From: Saitoella complicata NRRL Y-17804
Taxonomy: Eukaryota; Ascomycota; Saitoellomycetes; Saitoellales; Saitoellaceae
DNA: 64,000 nucleotides
Assembly: GCF_001661265.1 (NCBI RefSeq)
Contig: NW_017567019.1
Coordinates: 62,001 to 126,000, forward strand
Direction of reading: 5' to 3'
The notes under the pieces are model-generated. The model was not told where the DNA came from, did not search any database, and was given only the letters and a program-made list of their open reading frames with translations. Each line of letters begins with the position of its first letter. Within the stretch, counting starts at the first letter, position 1. Shown here piece after piece: positions 40,469-50,027 of this stretch. The translations under genes were made by a program, and so were the position numbers.

Positions 40469-40629
40469 ATTTATGACTATGATCCTTGAGCTGAGGTAAT
40501 CCACCATATAATTATTTTCACACGGTTTCGTGCCCAGACTTCGTGAGCACTGCGCACTCAGCGCGTGAAGCTGATGAACAATGTATCTCCTGGATTTTCC
40601 TCTTCTCTATATGTCTCACTCGTTTTCGC

Positions 40630-43011
40630 TTACAGCACCTTCGCAATAACCCCCTGAACCCCCCTCAACACATCCACCGGCGTCTTCTGCCCCGCCATGA
40701 AATACACAACATTCCCCAACGGCCTCGCCATAACATTCCCACCCTCCAACTCTTCCCACCTCTCCTCCCTCATCCTCGCCAACATGGTTTGTGCCGCACT
40801 CGACGCGTAACCGGCTTCCGAAGTCTTCAGTGTAATCGCGAGAACGGAGCCGAGTGCGATGACGCCGTCGACGTTGGGGTGCGAAGAGATGTCGTACACC
40901 CAGGATTTGGACCACACGCTCCATGGTGCAGCAGCGTTCTGAGTGGTTGTGGCTGTGGTGGTGTGCGTGTTCCAATCCTCTTTGTGCGCATTCCAGACAC
41001 CCTCCTCATCCCCACTGTTCATTACCTCCAAACTCGTACAAGCGACCTCGCAACCGACCGCATGTGCCGTGTAACTGTGGCCGTGCAACAACGCATCCTC
41101 CTTCTTCCCGCTCAGGAAGGCCTCGAAGATACTTTTTGATGCGCAGGTGGCGGAGAGAGGGAGGAGACCGCCGGTTAGGAGTTTGGCGTAGATGCCGATA
41201 TCGGGGTGAGTATTGGAGCCGAGGAAGGAGGAAGGGGTAGGCTGGCCGAGGCGGTAGAGACCCGTGAAGACTTCGTCGAAGATAATGGGGAGGCCTGTCC
41301 ATGCGTTCGAATCGCCTGTCGGGGTAAAGTCACCGGCGGATTTGGGAGATCCGATAGAGAAGAGATTCGTCGATGAGCGAACGGTATCGACCAGTGCGCG
41401 TTGGTAAAGCGGATCAACAAACACCATCCCCCCCGCACCCAAAATAATCGGCTCAACAATCATCGCGCCAAATCTCCTTCCATCCCCAATGATCACTTTC
41501 TCCAACTCCCCCTTAACCCGCCTACAATACATCTCATACATCTTCCCCCCAACCCGCTTCTCCACATCCATTACCCCCTCCAACCCCTCAAACGTCTCCA
41601 CCTCTCCACTCGGCTGTCGCACCTCCCACACACCCTTCCTCAATATTACCGTCGGTGGTTTGAACCAGTATCCACGTCCCTTGTGCCACTCAACACTCTC
41701 ATTAAAGATATTCGACTCGGAACAATCCATCGCGCCCATCGTATCACCGTGGTAATTCCCATCCATACCCAAGACCTCGACATCCTTCTTATCCGTCCAC
41801 GCATACCTCACCCTCGCTGCCCTCATACCCATCTTGAGAGCGACTTCGACGCCCGTACTCCCGTTATCGCTGTAAAAGACGCGTTGAAAGCGGGGGTTGC
41901 GGAGGGTTTGAAGGAGGGAGTCGGCGAGGCGGAGAGCGGGTTCGTGGATGGCGTTTGCGAACATGACGTGTCCGTAGCGGCCTGCGGCGTGGGCTGCGGC
42001 GAGTGTTAATTGGGGGTTTGCGTGACCGAGGCCTTGTGTCCACCATGATGCTGACGCGTCGTGGGTTTGTTGCAACAAGTTGGCGGAAGGAGCGGAAGCG
42101 GAAGGAGAGAGGGTGGAGAAGAAGTCACCGTGGGCAGAGTCGATGGTGGTAATCTTCCCCGGATCAAGCAACTCAGAATGCTGCGCAAACGGCCACCAAA
42201 TCCTATCCTGAGCACGCTGTGCCAACGTCTCGAGCGCCTCACGCCTCATCTCATGCGTCTCCTTCAACATCTCCAACGTCCGCTTAATCAACTTGCTCCC
42301 TGAAACAACCTCATAATACGCTGCCAACGCTTTTTGATCTTCCGCTGAATCTTCCTGACGTGGTGGCGGTCCGGGCAAAACGATTGTCGGGATCGGTTTC
42401 GAGAGGGAAGCGAAGTGGGATTGGAGGTATTCGTGGTTACGGTAGTAGTTGTCTCGGAAGACGAATACGGCATCTGTATCGTACCCGCGGATATGGAGAC
42501 CTTCGTGGGCAGCGATGGAGGTGGAGATACCGCCGAGGTGGGGGTCCGCGACGAGTATGGTGGGAAGACGGAGGGGACGGTAAAAATCGGCTTGTGGGAC
42601 GCGGTTGAGGGTGGGTGAGTGAATCCCACCCGCGGTTTCGAGGAAGAATGAGCCGGGTCCGGAGGAGGCGGCCATGTTGAGATAGTTCGAGACTTGCGAT
42701 AGAACCGAGTGGTCGGACGGCGGTGTCGGCCCCGCGACGAGATGCGGACTTACCGGGTCCGAGTACTGCCACAAACATTTCGGGGTCACGTTTGGTAGAT
42801 CCCCGGTATATCTCTTCACATGGCTATCATCTGCATCTTTTGCTTCACCGGTCGAGATGGGTTTGAGGTACCATGTCTGTTCTTGCGGGTAGTTGAGTGC
42901 GGCTGCGCGGGTGAGGATGGTTGAGATGATTGTCTTTCCGACGTTTGTGTTTGCGCCGTAGATTTGGTGGGTGTTGATGGAGCGGGAAAGGAAGGAGGAG
43001 ATGCCTGGCAT
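40630..43011 (-). CDS. Bifunctional biotin enzyme BIO3-BIO1 (BioD-BioA fusion)
   Basis: A 793-residue fusion. The N-terminal dethiobiotin synthetase domain has the P-loop YGANTNVGKT and is followed from about residue 270 by a class III aminotransferase (DAPA synthase) with WWTQGLGHANPQL, YSDNGSTGVEVALKMG, IFDEVFTGLYR and the PLP lysine in AKLLTGGLLPL. It makes DAPA from KAPA and then dethiobiotin, normally in mitochondria. The ATG at 43011 is chosen because the upstream opening starts at a non-ATG codon. Such BioD-BioA fusions are known in fungi and plants. ISU1 starts 191 bases away on the other strand, and BIO2 lies 5.6 kb to the right. Confidence 0.94.
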   Translation of the reverse strand: MPGISSFLSRSINTHQIYGANTNVGKTIISTILTRAAALNYPQEQTWYLKPISTGEAKDADDSHVKRYTGDLPNVTPKCLWQYSDPVSPHLVAGPTPPSDHSVLSQVSNYLNMAASSGPGSFFLETAGGIHSPTLNRVPQADFYRPLRLPTILVADPHLGGISTSIAAHEGLHIRGYDTDAVFVFRDNYYRNHEYLQSHFASLSKPIPTIVLPGPPPRQEDSAEDQKALAAYYEVVSGSKLIKRTLEMLKETHEMRREALETLAQRAQDRIWWPFAQHSELLDPGKITTIDSAHGDFFSTLSPSASAPSANLLQQTHDASASWWTQGLGHANPQLTLAAAHAAGRYGHVMFANAIHEPALRLADSLLQTLRNPRFQRVFYSDNGSTGVEVALKMGMRAARVRYAWTDKKDVEVLGMDGNYHGDTMGAMDCSESNIFNESVEWHKGRGYWFKPPTVILRKGVWEVRQPSGEVETFEGLEGVMDVEKRVGGKMYEMYCRRVKGELEKVIIGDGRRFGAMIVEPIILGAGGMVFVDPLYQRALVDTVRSSTNLFSIGSPKSAGDFTPTGDSNAWTGLPIIFDEVFTGLYRLGQPTPSSFLGSNTHPDIGIYAKLLTGGLLPLSATCASKSIFEAFLSGKKEDALLHGHSYTAHAVGCEVACTSLEVMNSGDEEGVWNAHKEDWNTHTTTATTTQNAAAPWSVWSKSWVYDISSHPNVDGVIALGSVLAITLKTSEAGYASSAAQTMLARMREERWEELEGGNVMARPLGNVVYFMAGQKTPVDVLRGVQGVIAKVL

Positions 43012-43201
43012 CGTGATTGATGCTTGCTGTTGAAGGATCAATGAATGGAAGGGTTTGTATTATCGGGTTGTAGGCGTCACTCACTCTTCGACACTCGACG
43101 TCTGGTGGCGAGTTGCACGTGCAGGCCTGCGTCTTATGTGATTTGACGTCGACCCTCAAAATCCTGAACTCCATCCAAATCAAAATTCAAATCAAAACAC
43201 A

Positions 43202-43815
43202 ATGTTCACGCGTCAAGCACCTCGTATGTTGACCTCCATCGCCCGTGTCGCCCTCCCCCGCGTCACTATCGCCCGTTCCGCCGTACCCTCGATCACTCGT
43301 CCAGCGGCAAGAGCCTACCACGAGAATGTTCTTGATCACTACAATAACCCGCGTAACGTCGGATCATTGCCGAAGGGTGATGTAGATGTTGGAACTGGAT
43401 TGGTCGGTGCTCCTGGTATGTCCAACCCTCGTCTTTCACATTGCCGAGTACTATCCGGATTAACGGCTTTCTTGTACCAATGCCAAGGAAAGTGTGCTGA
43501 CATTGACAATCAACAGCTTGTGGAGACGTCATGAAACTCCAGATCCGTGTCGACCCCACCGGCAAGATCTCCGACGTGAAATTCAAGACTTTCGGCTGCG
43601 GATCCGCTATCGCCTCCTCCTCCTACGTTACCACCCGTCTCGCTGGTTTGACCCTCGATGAGGCAGCCGCGATCAAGAACACGGAGATTGCGAAGGAGTT
43701 GAGTTTGCCGCCGGTCAAGTTGCATTGCTCGATGTTGGCGGAGGATGCGATCAAGGCCGCGATCAAGGATTACCAGAAGAAGAAGAGGCCGACGACGCTT
43801 GGTGCTACTGCCTAA
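43202..43815 (+). CDS. ISU1: Iron-sulfur cluster scaffold ISU1, two exons
   Basis: Exons 43202-43415 and 43517-43815 give 170 residues. A mitochondrial targeting sequence (Arg-rich, no acids, about 1-38) precedes YHENVLDHYNNPRNVG. The three cluster-binding cysteines lie in GAPACGDVM, FGCGSAIASSS and VKLHCSML; the Hsp70-binding LPPVK is present. The 101-nt intron (donor GTATGT) splits the codon before the first cysteine's loop. Isu1 receives sulfur from Nfs1 and hands clusters to clients that include biotin synthase. Confidence 0.97.
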
Positions 43816-44174
43816 ATCAATCGTCGAAGGTGTTGAAATTGTCGTTTGGAGAAGATTGTCTGAGTGACGGCGTTTGAGGAGTGTTTGATTATTCCCGAGG
43901 AGACGTTTCTTGTTCTTGGTTTTTGTCACTGTTTTCGTTTTGTTATCGCGTGTGATGGGCTTGTTGGTCACCAGGGTCCGTTCGTTTTTGATGGATCGGT
44001 CGTATGATATTGGCAATGAAAAACTGGTATTTGTAACCCGCTGTCCTCAGTGCTTCAAAATGCTCTACCCAGACCCAAACCTGGTCGTGGCGTATCCAAT
44101 GTCCTTGTACCCTTTCATAACGCTACCCCATGCTCTTCAATCATCCTCCGTCAGTCGTCTACTGCAGTGTATAA
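43816..44174. other. Convergent intergenic region ISU1 / DPB2
   Basis: These 359 bases between two gene ends hold no coding or RNA feature that I can support. Confidence 0.6.
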
Positions 44175-46157
44175 TCACCTCGCCTCAACCTCCCTCCTAA
44201 TTCCTTTCCTCACCGCTGGACACCACTCAACCCACTGCGCCCTCCTAACCCCCCTCGTACTCCCACCATCAACACTCACCGAACCAGGATTAAACGTCGG
44301 ACACCCCTCATACGTCACCTCCCACGTCGGTGCACTACAGTCCACGAGGACGAGTGCGGTGGGCATGGGATAGAGACGGAGGGTGTGGTCGAAATCCCAT
44401 GCGACGGGGCGTGTGGAGAGGGGGAGGGGGGATAGGTGGGATTGGTCTAGGAGGGTGCGAATGAGATTTCTGCAGGCGTCGAAGTCTGTATCCGCCTCCT
44501 CCTGATCGTCTTCGGCTTCGGCCATAGTGACGTCGTCCTCTGTTGATGCTGCCGTCTTGAGCACAGCAGGGAATCGTACTTGGTTTCGACGAAGACGGGC
44601 GAGGGCGTCATCCCTAAACACCACAACCTCCTGCGTAAACCAACTCAACCTCACGGGATTCGTCGCGAACGTGACGCTCTTGACGGCCCTCCGTACCCGC
44701 CCCGTGAAGAACTCGCTGATTTTACCACGAGGGAGCGAGGATGCTCCGCCTCCGCTCGCCGCGCCTGCCCATGGGTCGTTAGGGCCTGGGATAAAGATGA
44801 AGTGAGTTTGGACACAGAGGGTCGGGTAGTCTGATAGCAAACGCGCGAGTGCGTCCCAGAGTGATTTGTAGGAGCGGGATTGTCCAGTGTTATGGAAAGG
44901 CTGCGAAGTAAACGACCCCGTCAAGACAATAGCTTGCGGTACCCCATTCGTATCGGCGCGCTCTTCGTAGTAAGTGAATAGTGCTGCGAGTGATTTCAGG
45001 GTCTGAGGATTATCAAGTGGCGACTCACCCGCAAACACCCACTTTAGGTTCGGAAAGCGGTGTTCGGCGCGGATCATGTGCGACTCAAACTCTTTCTCGA
45101 AACCGACGCCAAGGAAGTCGACGTGTCCGAAGTTTTGCATCGAGATCGCACGCTTCTCTATTGGTGGGTGGCCGAGAGAGAGGGGCTGAAAGGTGCCTCG
45201 GTTGGTGTAGGTTCCGTCGACGAGGACCATCATGGAGGGGGTGAAGAAGCCGGGTCCGGGGATGGTTTCGCTGAGTTCGAGGAGGACTCTGTCGTCACCG
45301 TCCTCGAGCCAGTAACGGCCTTCGGCACCCAATGTCAACATGCCGTAAATCATGAACTCCTGCCCGTGTCTTCCTAGGAGGTTCTTGATGCTTGTGATCT
45401 TGTAGTACGAATTCTTCTCCCTTCCTCCCGAGAATGTCGGTGCCTGGAATGCCTCGTTCCGTCCCAGTCTTTGTCGAATGATATCGAAACGTTCCCTCCA
45501 GAGTTGTGGGAGGTGGGATGCCAGGGCGATGAGTGCCGGTGGTGTAGATGAAGCTTCGTAATGTCGACGGGCAGCATGGTAAATGTATTTCGGCTGCTTA
45601 AATGCATCCACAACAGCAAAATACCGGTTCGGATCGACATCACCTTGTAGCGCGGCTGGTGTCGACGTGGGTGCGTTCGAATTGACCATCGCCGCAAGAC
45701 GATTTGGCTGTGAGCTGGAAGAGTCCTCCATGCTGACATCCTCCTGCACCGTCAAATCTCGTGCCAGCGAGACAGGCCGTGCCGGGTGTGGTACATCCAC
45801 AGCTTTGATAACATTCTTCAGCCCATCCGCATTCACAAGTGCATCCCCCTCCGTTCTCTTCCACGCACGCGCAATCTCATCCAACACGAGCTCACCCTTG
45901 ACTCTCCACTCACTTCCCAACTTCGAGCCAAGGTAGTCCGCCAGACATTGTAGCGCGTCAGATTTCAAAGTCAGGTTATGTTTCTTGGTGAATATCCGGA
46001 ACGCGGTGGGACGGAGTGCGGAGGGTGGGATGGAGACTGGTAGCGGTAGGGGTGATGCTGGGGTTGGTGTGAGGAAAGGGTCTTGTGAGGATGTAAGGTC
46101 GTCGCTTGGAGGACGGTTCTTGGAGCGAAAGAGGGATGCGACGGAGTTTGGGGGCAT
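44175..46157 (-). CDS. DPB2: DNA polymerase epsilon subunit B DPB2
   Basis: A 660-residue protein from the start at 46157 (MPPNSVASLFRSK), preferred over an in-frame upstream opening at 46319. An N-terminal helical domain (FRIFTKKHNLTLKSDALQCL) of the kind that contacts GINS is followed by an OB fold and an inactive calcineurin-like phosphoesterase domain (FGHVDFLGVGFE, IVLTGSF, HFIFIPGPNDPW). It holds the polymerase on the CMG helicase. C-terminal NPVRLSWFTQEVVVFRDD is a clear hallmark. Single exon, length normal. Confidence 0.95.
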   Translation of the reverse strand: MPPNSVASLFRSKNRPPSDDLTSSQDPFLTPTPASPLPLPVSIPPSALRPTAFRIFTKKHNLTLKSDALQCLADYLGSKLGSEWRVKGELVLDEIARAWKRTEGDALVNADGLKNVIKAVDVPHPARPVSLARDLTVQEDVSMEDSSSSQPNRLAAMVNSNAPTSTPAALQGDVDPNRYFAVVDAFKQPKYIYHAARRHYEASSTPPALIALASHLPQLWRERFDIIRQRLGRNEAFQAPTFSGGREKNSYYKITSIKNLLGRHGQEFMIYGMLTLGAEGRYWLEDGDDRVLLELSETIPGPGFFTPSMMVLVDGTYTNRGTFQPLSLGHPPIEKRAISMQNFGHVDFLGVGFEKEFESHMIRAEHRFPNLKWVFAGESPLDNPQTLKSLAALFTYYEERADTNGVPQAIVLTGSFTSQPFHNTGQSRSYKSLWDALARLLSDYPTLCVQTHFIFIPGPNDPWAGAASGGGASSLPRGKISEFFTGRVRRAVKSVTFATNPVRLSWFTQEVVVFRDDALARLRRNQVRFPAVLKTAASTEDDVTMAEAEDDQEEADTDFDACRNLIRTLLDQSHLSPLPLSTRPVAWDFDHTLRLYPMPTALVLVDCSAPTWEVTYEGCPTFNPGSVSVDGGSTRGVRRAQWVEWCPAVRKGIRREVEAR

Positions 46158-46696
46158 TGCCGGGACTGCGTTGGGTGTGGGGAGTCGATGGGTGTTTCTG
46201 GTGTTTTGGGAGACGCGACTTCCAAATTCAGGGCAAATGCAATCGCGACGCGAATTCGAAGCAGCCGCGATGCGAGAAAGAGGGACAGGGAGTGAATGCT
46301 GGCGGAACGAGGCATTCACCGTTCACAGAAGCAGTGCCATCGAGGACAGCTCGTAGGCATTACGCTTGATGTCTCTGCTGCCCTCCTTTGCCCAGTCAAG
46401 CACAGCAAACTTACGCATATGCATACACGACCGGCAGTACTCACTTCTCTGGCCATGGGCATTCGCTTATCACACACATATCCTACCCCAGCCAAAAGGG
46501 CTCATGAATTGCTATCAGATGATACCCTACGCCCCCTATTCAATGCGGTTGACCCATCCTCCTGCTGTGCGTGAAGATTGCCCATTTATGGGGGGTACCT
46601 CAAGTGAACGCCAGCGCCGCGGCGACTCCACAACCCCAGTTGACATCACCGTCGCAAACCAACCTCAAACGCTACAACTACAACACCAGAGTTACA
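46158..46696. other. Divergent promoter region DPB2 / CAB5
   Basis: The 539 bases between two gene starts have open frames on both strands that lack conserved character. No tRNA-like pair of A and B boxes was found by eye. Confidence 0.55.
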
Positions 46697-47431
46697 ATGT
46701 TAATCATCGGGCTAACAGGCGGCATCGCAACAGGCAAATCCACCGTCTCATCCCTCCTCTCCTCACCCCCCAACCCCCTCCCAATCCTCGATGCAGACGT
46801 CATCGCCCGCGAAGTAGTTCTCCCCGGCACTCCCGCCTACCGCGCCATCGTCTCCCACTTCTCACCCACCGTCCCGGACCTCCTTGAAGATGATGGGACC
46901 CTAAATCGTGCCGCGTTGGGTCGAGCGGTGTTTGGTGAGAGCGAGGACGCAAAGAGGGAGAGAAAGGTCTTGAATGGAATTACGCACCCCGCTGTTAAAC
47001 GGGCTTTGGTGTGGGGTGTGCTCAAGGCTTGGGTGAGGGGGGAGTGGGCTGTTGTGTTGGATGTACCGTTGTTGTTTGAGGGTGGGTTGGATAAGTTTTG
47101 TGGGGCGACGGTATTGGTGGCGTGTGATCTCAAGATACAGAAGGAGAGATTGCTGCAACGGAATCCACATCTGAGTGAGGAGGAGGCGGATCAGCGTATT
47201 GCATCACAGCTCTCGCTCGAGGATAAACGCCGACGCGCGAATATCGTGATCGAGAACGACGGATCTCTTGAAGATTTGGAGAGGAGTGTGAGAGGTGTGG
47301 TGGAGGCGTTGAAGCCGTGGGGGTTGGTAACGTTGATGGAGTGGTTGATTCCGGGATTTGGGTTGTGGATGGCGGGGAAGGAGTGGTTGATGAGGAATTA
47401 TTGGAGGGGGGAGCGGAAGGCGAAGTTGTAA
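46697..47431 (+). CDS. CAB5: Dephospho-CoA kinase CAB5
   Basis: A 244-residue kinase for the last step of coenzyme A synthesis. The P-loop GGIATGKST is at residues 8-16, DADVIAREVV follows, and the CoA-domain segments LLFEGGLDKFC and QRIASQLSLEDKR are intact. The start at 46697 puts the P-loop at the usual distance from the N-terminus. A C-terminal stretch with hydrophobic residues (about 213-235, LVTLMEWLIPGFGLW) may be a membrane tether as in other fungal and animal forms. Codons shift from C-ending in the first half to G/T-ending in the second. Confidence 0.95.
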   Translation: MLIIGLTGGIATGKSTVSSLLSSPPNPLPILDADVIAREVVLPGTPAYRAIVSHFSPTVPDLLEDDGTLNRAALGRAVFGESEDAKRERKVLNGITHPAVKRALVWGVLKAWVRGEWAVVLDVPLLFEGGLDKFCGATVLVACDLKIQKERLLQRNPHLSEEEADQRIASQLSLEDKRRRANIVIENDGSLEDLERSVRGVVEALKPWGLVTLMEWLIPGFGLWMAGKEWLMRNYWRGERKAKL

Positions 47432-47628
47432 ACTTGGGAGCTGCGATGCCTTGGGTTTGGTGGGAAGGGAAGAGGAAATGTTCGATATTGGTGGGGGAGG
47501 ATTGGGGTAGAATGGGATACAGCCGGTACGATAGGGAACGATAGGGAATGAAAGAAACGAAACCGTGTTCCGAAAAATCAGATGCAATATACCATGCTAC
47601 ACACCCAGCCCCATCATTTCTCCCTAAC

Positions 47629-48270
47629 TTAGTAGTTACGCCTATTTGTGTTTGACGCACTAACCTGGAACTTCGAATACACCGGCATAACACCAAACGC
47701 CCTCGCCCTCTTAATCGCCCTCGCAACCCTCCTCTGATTCTTCGCACTGATCCCCGTATCGCTCGCCGGCCTAATCCTCCCCATCTCAGTAACGAACGCA
47801 TTCAAAAGAAACGGATTCTTCCATTCCTTCTCCGGATTCACCCCGAGAGCCTCGATCCGGTCCCTCTTGACCATACCGCGTTTATGGCGCCGATCTAACC
47901 TGACTTCTTCCGCCTTTTCGAAGGAGAAGTCACGGGGCTCGTACGTTTGTCCGTAAGAGAATTCGCGTATGGTGTTGCGGCTCAACCTGATGGGTGTTTC
48001 GGGGTCGTCTTCTGTGGATTGTTGGGTTGCCCATTTCAATGCATCTGCACCGGAGGTGGACTTCTTGTCCATGGTTGCTTGCCAGTCGAGTTTAGGGGCG
48101 GTGGAGGTGGAGGTGGGGTCCGCTGGCTTGTCTTCTTTAATTTGGGAGAGCATGGAGAAGAGGGCATCGGCGGTTTTTTCGTTGGAGGTCGTGTTGCAGA
48201 CCCGGGCGGAGGTGGAGAAGGTTGCCCGTGAGCAGACGGACTGCACTGATCTTAATGATGAGCGGAACAT
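47629..48270 (-). CDS. RSM18: Mitochondrial ribosomal protein bS18m (RSM18)
   Basis: A 213-residue protein. The ATG at 48270 (MFRSSLRSVQSVCSRATF) gives a good mitochondrial presequence, so I prefer it to an in-frame ATG at 48375. The C-terminal half contains the S18 fold: NPFLLNAFVTEMGRI, then GISAKNQRRVARAIKRARAFG. It belongs to the small subunit of the mitochondrial ribosome. The gene is convergent with CAB5 and divergent from BIO2. Confidence 0.92.
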   Translation of the reverse strand: MFRSSLRSVQSVCSRATFSTSARVCNTTSNEKTADALFSMLSQIKEDKPADPTSTSTAPKLDWQATMDKKSTSGADALKWATQQSTEDDPETPIRLSRNTIREFSYGQTYEPRDFSFEKAEEVRLDRRHKRGMVKRDRIEALGVNPEKEWKNPFLLNAFVTEMGRIRPASDTGISAKNQRRVARAIKRARAFGVMPVYSKFQVSASNTNRRNY

Positions 48271-48663
48271 CCTTGCTGTTATGTGTTTTCTTTGGTGGAG
48301 TACTTGGACGTTCACTTGGTCGAAATCTCGAGCACCTGCAGATGCAGCCCCTGCTGTGCCCGGCAGTCCCCACATGTCCCCAAGCTTGAATCCTTCAGAT
48401 CGGAGTTGTTCTGTATTGTTTTCATTCTTCTGTCACTTCTATCTTTCTCCGATAGCCTTTTCTCGGGTAGATGATCAGATCGCTGCTTATCTAATTAGAA
48501 TGATTCCCCAACGACTCACCTGCCGGGGAATTCAACTCGAGGAGCGCTCAAGTTGACAACCTCGTGAAAACCAACCCCAAGCACACCTCCTCTTCCACCC
48601 AGTTGATCTCGACTCCCCATTCACTCCCTTCCAATCTTTCTTTAAACCAACATACTAGGCACA
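48271..48663. other. Divergent promoter region RSM18 / BIO2
   Basis: These 393 bases contain an in-frame upstream extension of RSM18 to 48375 and otherwise no supported feature. Confidence 0.55.
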
Positions 48664-49854
48664 ATGCTCTCCCGTCAGGCTCTCCGCCGGGGCGCTTTCC
48701 TCACCAGATCTTTCGCTACGGCTACAACCTCTGGTCCCCTCCCCACCGCCGAGGCCGCAACCCCCGCCGTCAGGAATGACTGGTCCCGCGAGGAGATCCA
48801 AGCAATCTACGACCTCCCCCTCATGGACCTCGTCTACAAAGCCGCAACCGTCCACCGCGTCCACCAAGATGCTCGCAAAGTCCAACTCTGCACACTCCAC
48901 AACATCAAAGAAGGTGGATGCACGGAAGATTGCTCTTACTGCGCCCAATCCTCCCGCTACAAGACGACCGTCAAAGCTAAGAAAATGGCCGATGTGGATG
49001 AAGTCCTCGAGGCTGCGAGGAAGGCCAAGGCGAACGGATCGACCCGATTCTGTATGGGTGCGGCTTGGAGGGATATGCGTGGTCGTAAGTCCGGGATGAA
49101 CAAAATTATCACCATGGTCAAGGAGATTCGGGCAATGGATATGGAAGTCTGCACCACCCTCGGAATGGTCGATAAAGAGCAAGCTGCGTTGTTGCGCGAA
49201 GCTGGTCTCACAGCCTATAACCACAACCTCGATACCTCCCGCGAACACTACCCCAACGTCATCACAACCCGCTCCTACGACGAGCGCCTCGCAACTATCA
49301 AAGCTGTCCGGGATGCCGGTATTAAAGTCTGTTCGGGTGGAATCGTTGGATTGGGTGAGACTCGCACGGATCGTGTCGGGCTTATCCATGAATTGAGCAA
49401 CCTCCCAACTCACCCCGAGTCTGTCCCGATTAACGCTCTCGTTCCGATCCCTGGTACTCCGTTGGGCGACATCGAACGTCTCCCTTTCCACGACGTCCTC
49501 CGTACCGTCGCGATTGCGCGTATTACCATGCCTCTCACCGTCGTCCGTCTCGCTGCGGGCCGTGTCTCCATGACCGAAGAGCAGCAGGCACTCTGCTTCA
49601 TGGCGGGTGCGAATGCGGTGTTTACTGGTGAAAGGATGTTGACGACGGGATGTTCGGGATGGGAGGAGGATCATGCTTTGTTGGGGAGGTGGGGAATGAG
49701 CGGATTGGGGGCTTTTGAGGGACAGAACATGGTTGGTGAGCCGGGTTATAAGGGACCTGGACAGGAGGAGGCTGTCACTAAGATTCAGGAGTTGAAGGGA
49801 GAGGAGGCGGTTGCTGCTGGTGGGTGTGGATCTTCTGGGTGTGGATGTGCTTAG
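48664..49854 (+). CDS. BIO2: Biotin synthase BIO2
   Basis: A 396-residue radical SAM enzyme that inserts sulfur into dethiobiotin in mitochondria. The radical SAM cluster motif is CTEDCSYCAQSSRY (C-x3-C-x2-C). Ligands for the second, sacrificial Fe-S cluster are expected in the segments CMGAAWRD and VCTTLGM and the arginine near RLAAGRVSM. An Arg-rich presequence fits mitochondria. The C-terminus ends in a Gly/Cys-rich tail (CGSSGCGCA), which is unusual and could bind metal. BIO3-BIO1 and ISU1 lie within 8 kb. Confidence 0.97.
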   Translation: MLSRQALRRGAFLTRSFATATTSGPLPTAEAATPAVRNDWSREEIQAIYDLPLMDLVYKAATVHRVHQDARKVQLCTLHNIKEGGCTEDCSYCAQSSRYKTTVKAKKMADVDEVLEAARKAKANGSTRFCMGAAWRDMRGRKSGMNKIITMVKEIRAMDMEVCTTLGMVDKEQAALLREAGLTAYNHNLDTSREHYPNVITTRSYDERLATIKAVRDAGIKVCSGGIVGLGETRTDRVGLIHELSNLPTHPESVPINALVPIPGTPLGDIERLPFHDVLRTVAIARITMPLTVVRLAAGRVSMTEEQQALCFMAGANAVFTGERMLTTGCSGWEEDHALLGRWGMSGLGAFEGQNMVGEPGYKGPGQEEAVTKIQELKGEEAVAAGGCGSSGCGCA

Positions 49855-50027
49855 ACATTCGTTGACATTTTCATTGCTTATACCTTTTTAACACTTGCAT
49901 AGTGGGTTATGAAAAAAAAGACATTTATAACATTGCATTCGTTCCATGTTGCTGCTAAAGTCTTGAATCATCTTGAGGCACCAGGCGTGCTCTTCTGTAT
50001 TCTATCTATGCCTTTCCGTATAGCAAC

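Noticed and set aside
38891-40507. Long minus-strand frame of over 500 codons opposite the nucleoporin gene
   Set aside because: It is Arg/Leu/Ser low complexity produced by the repetitive Glu/Lys/Phe-Gly codons of the sense strand and shows no domain.
48271-48375. In-frame 35-codon N-terminal extension of RSM18 to an upstream ATG
   Set aside because: The downstream ATG starts a proper mitochondrial presequence; the extension is neutral and Gly/Ala-rich.
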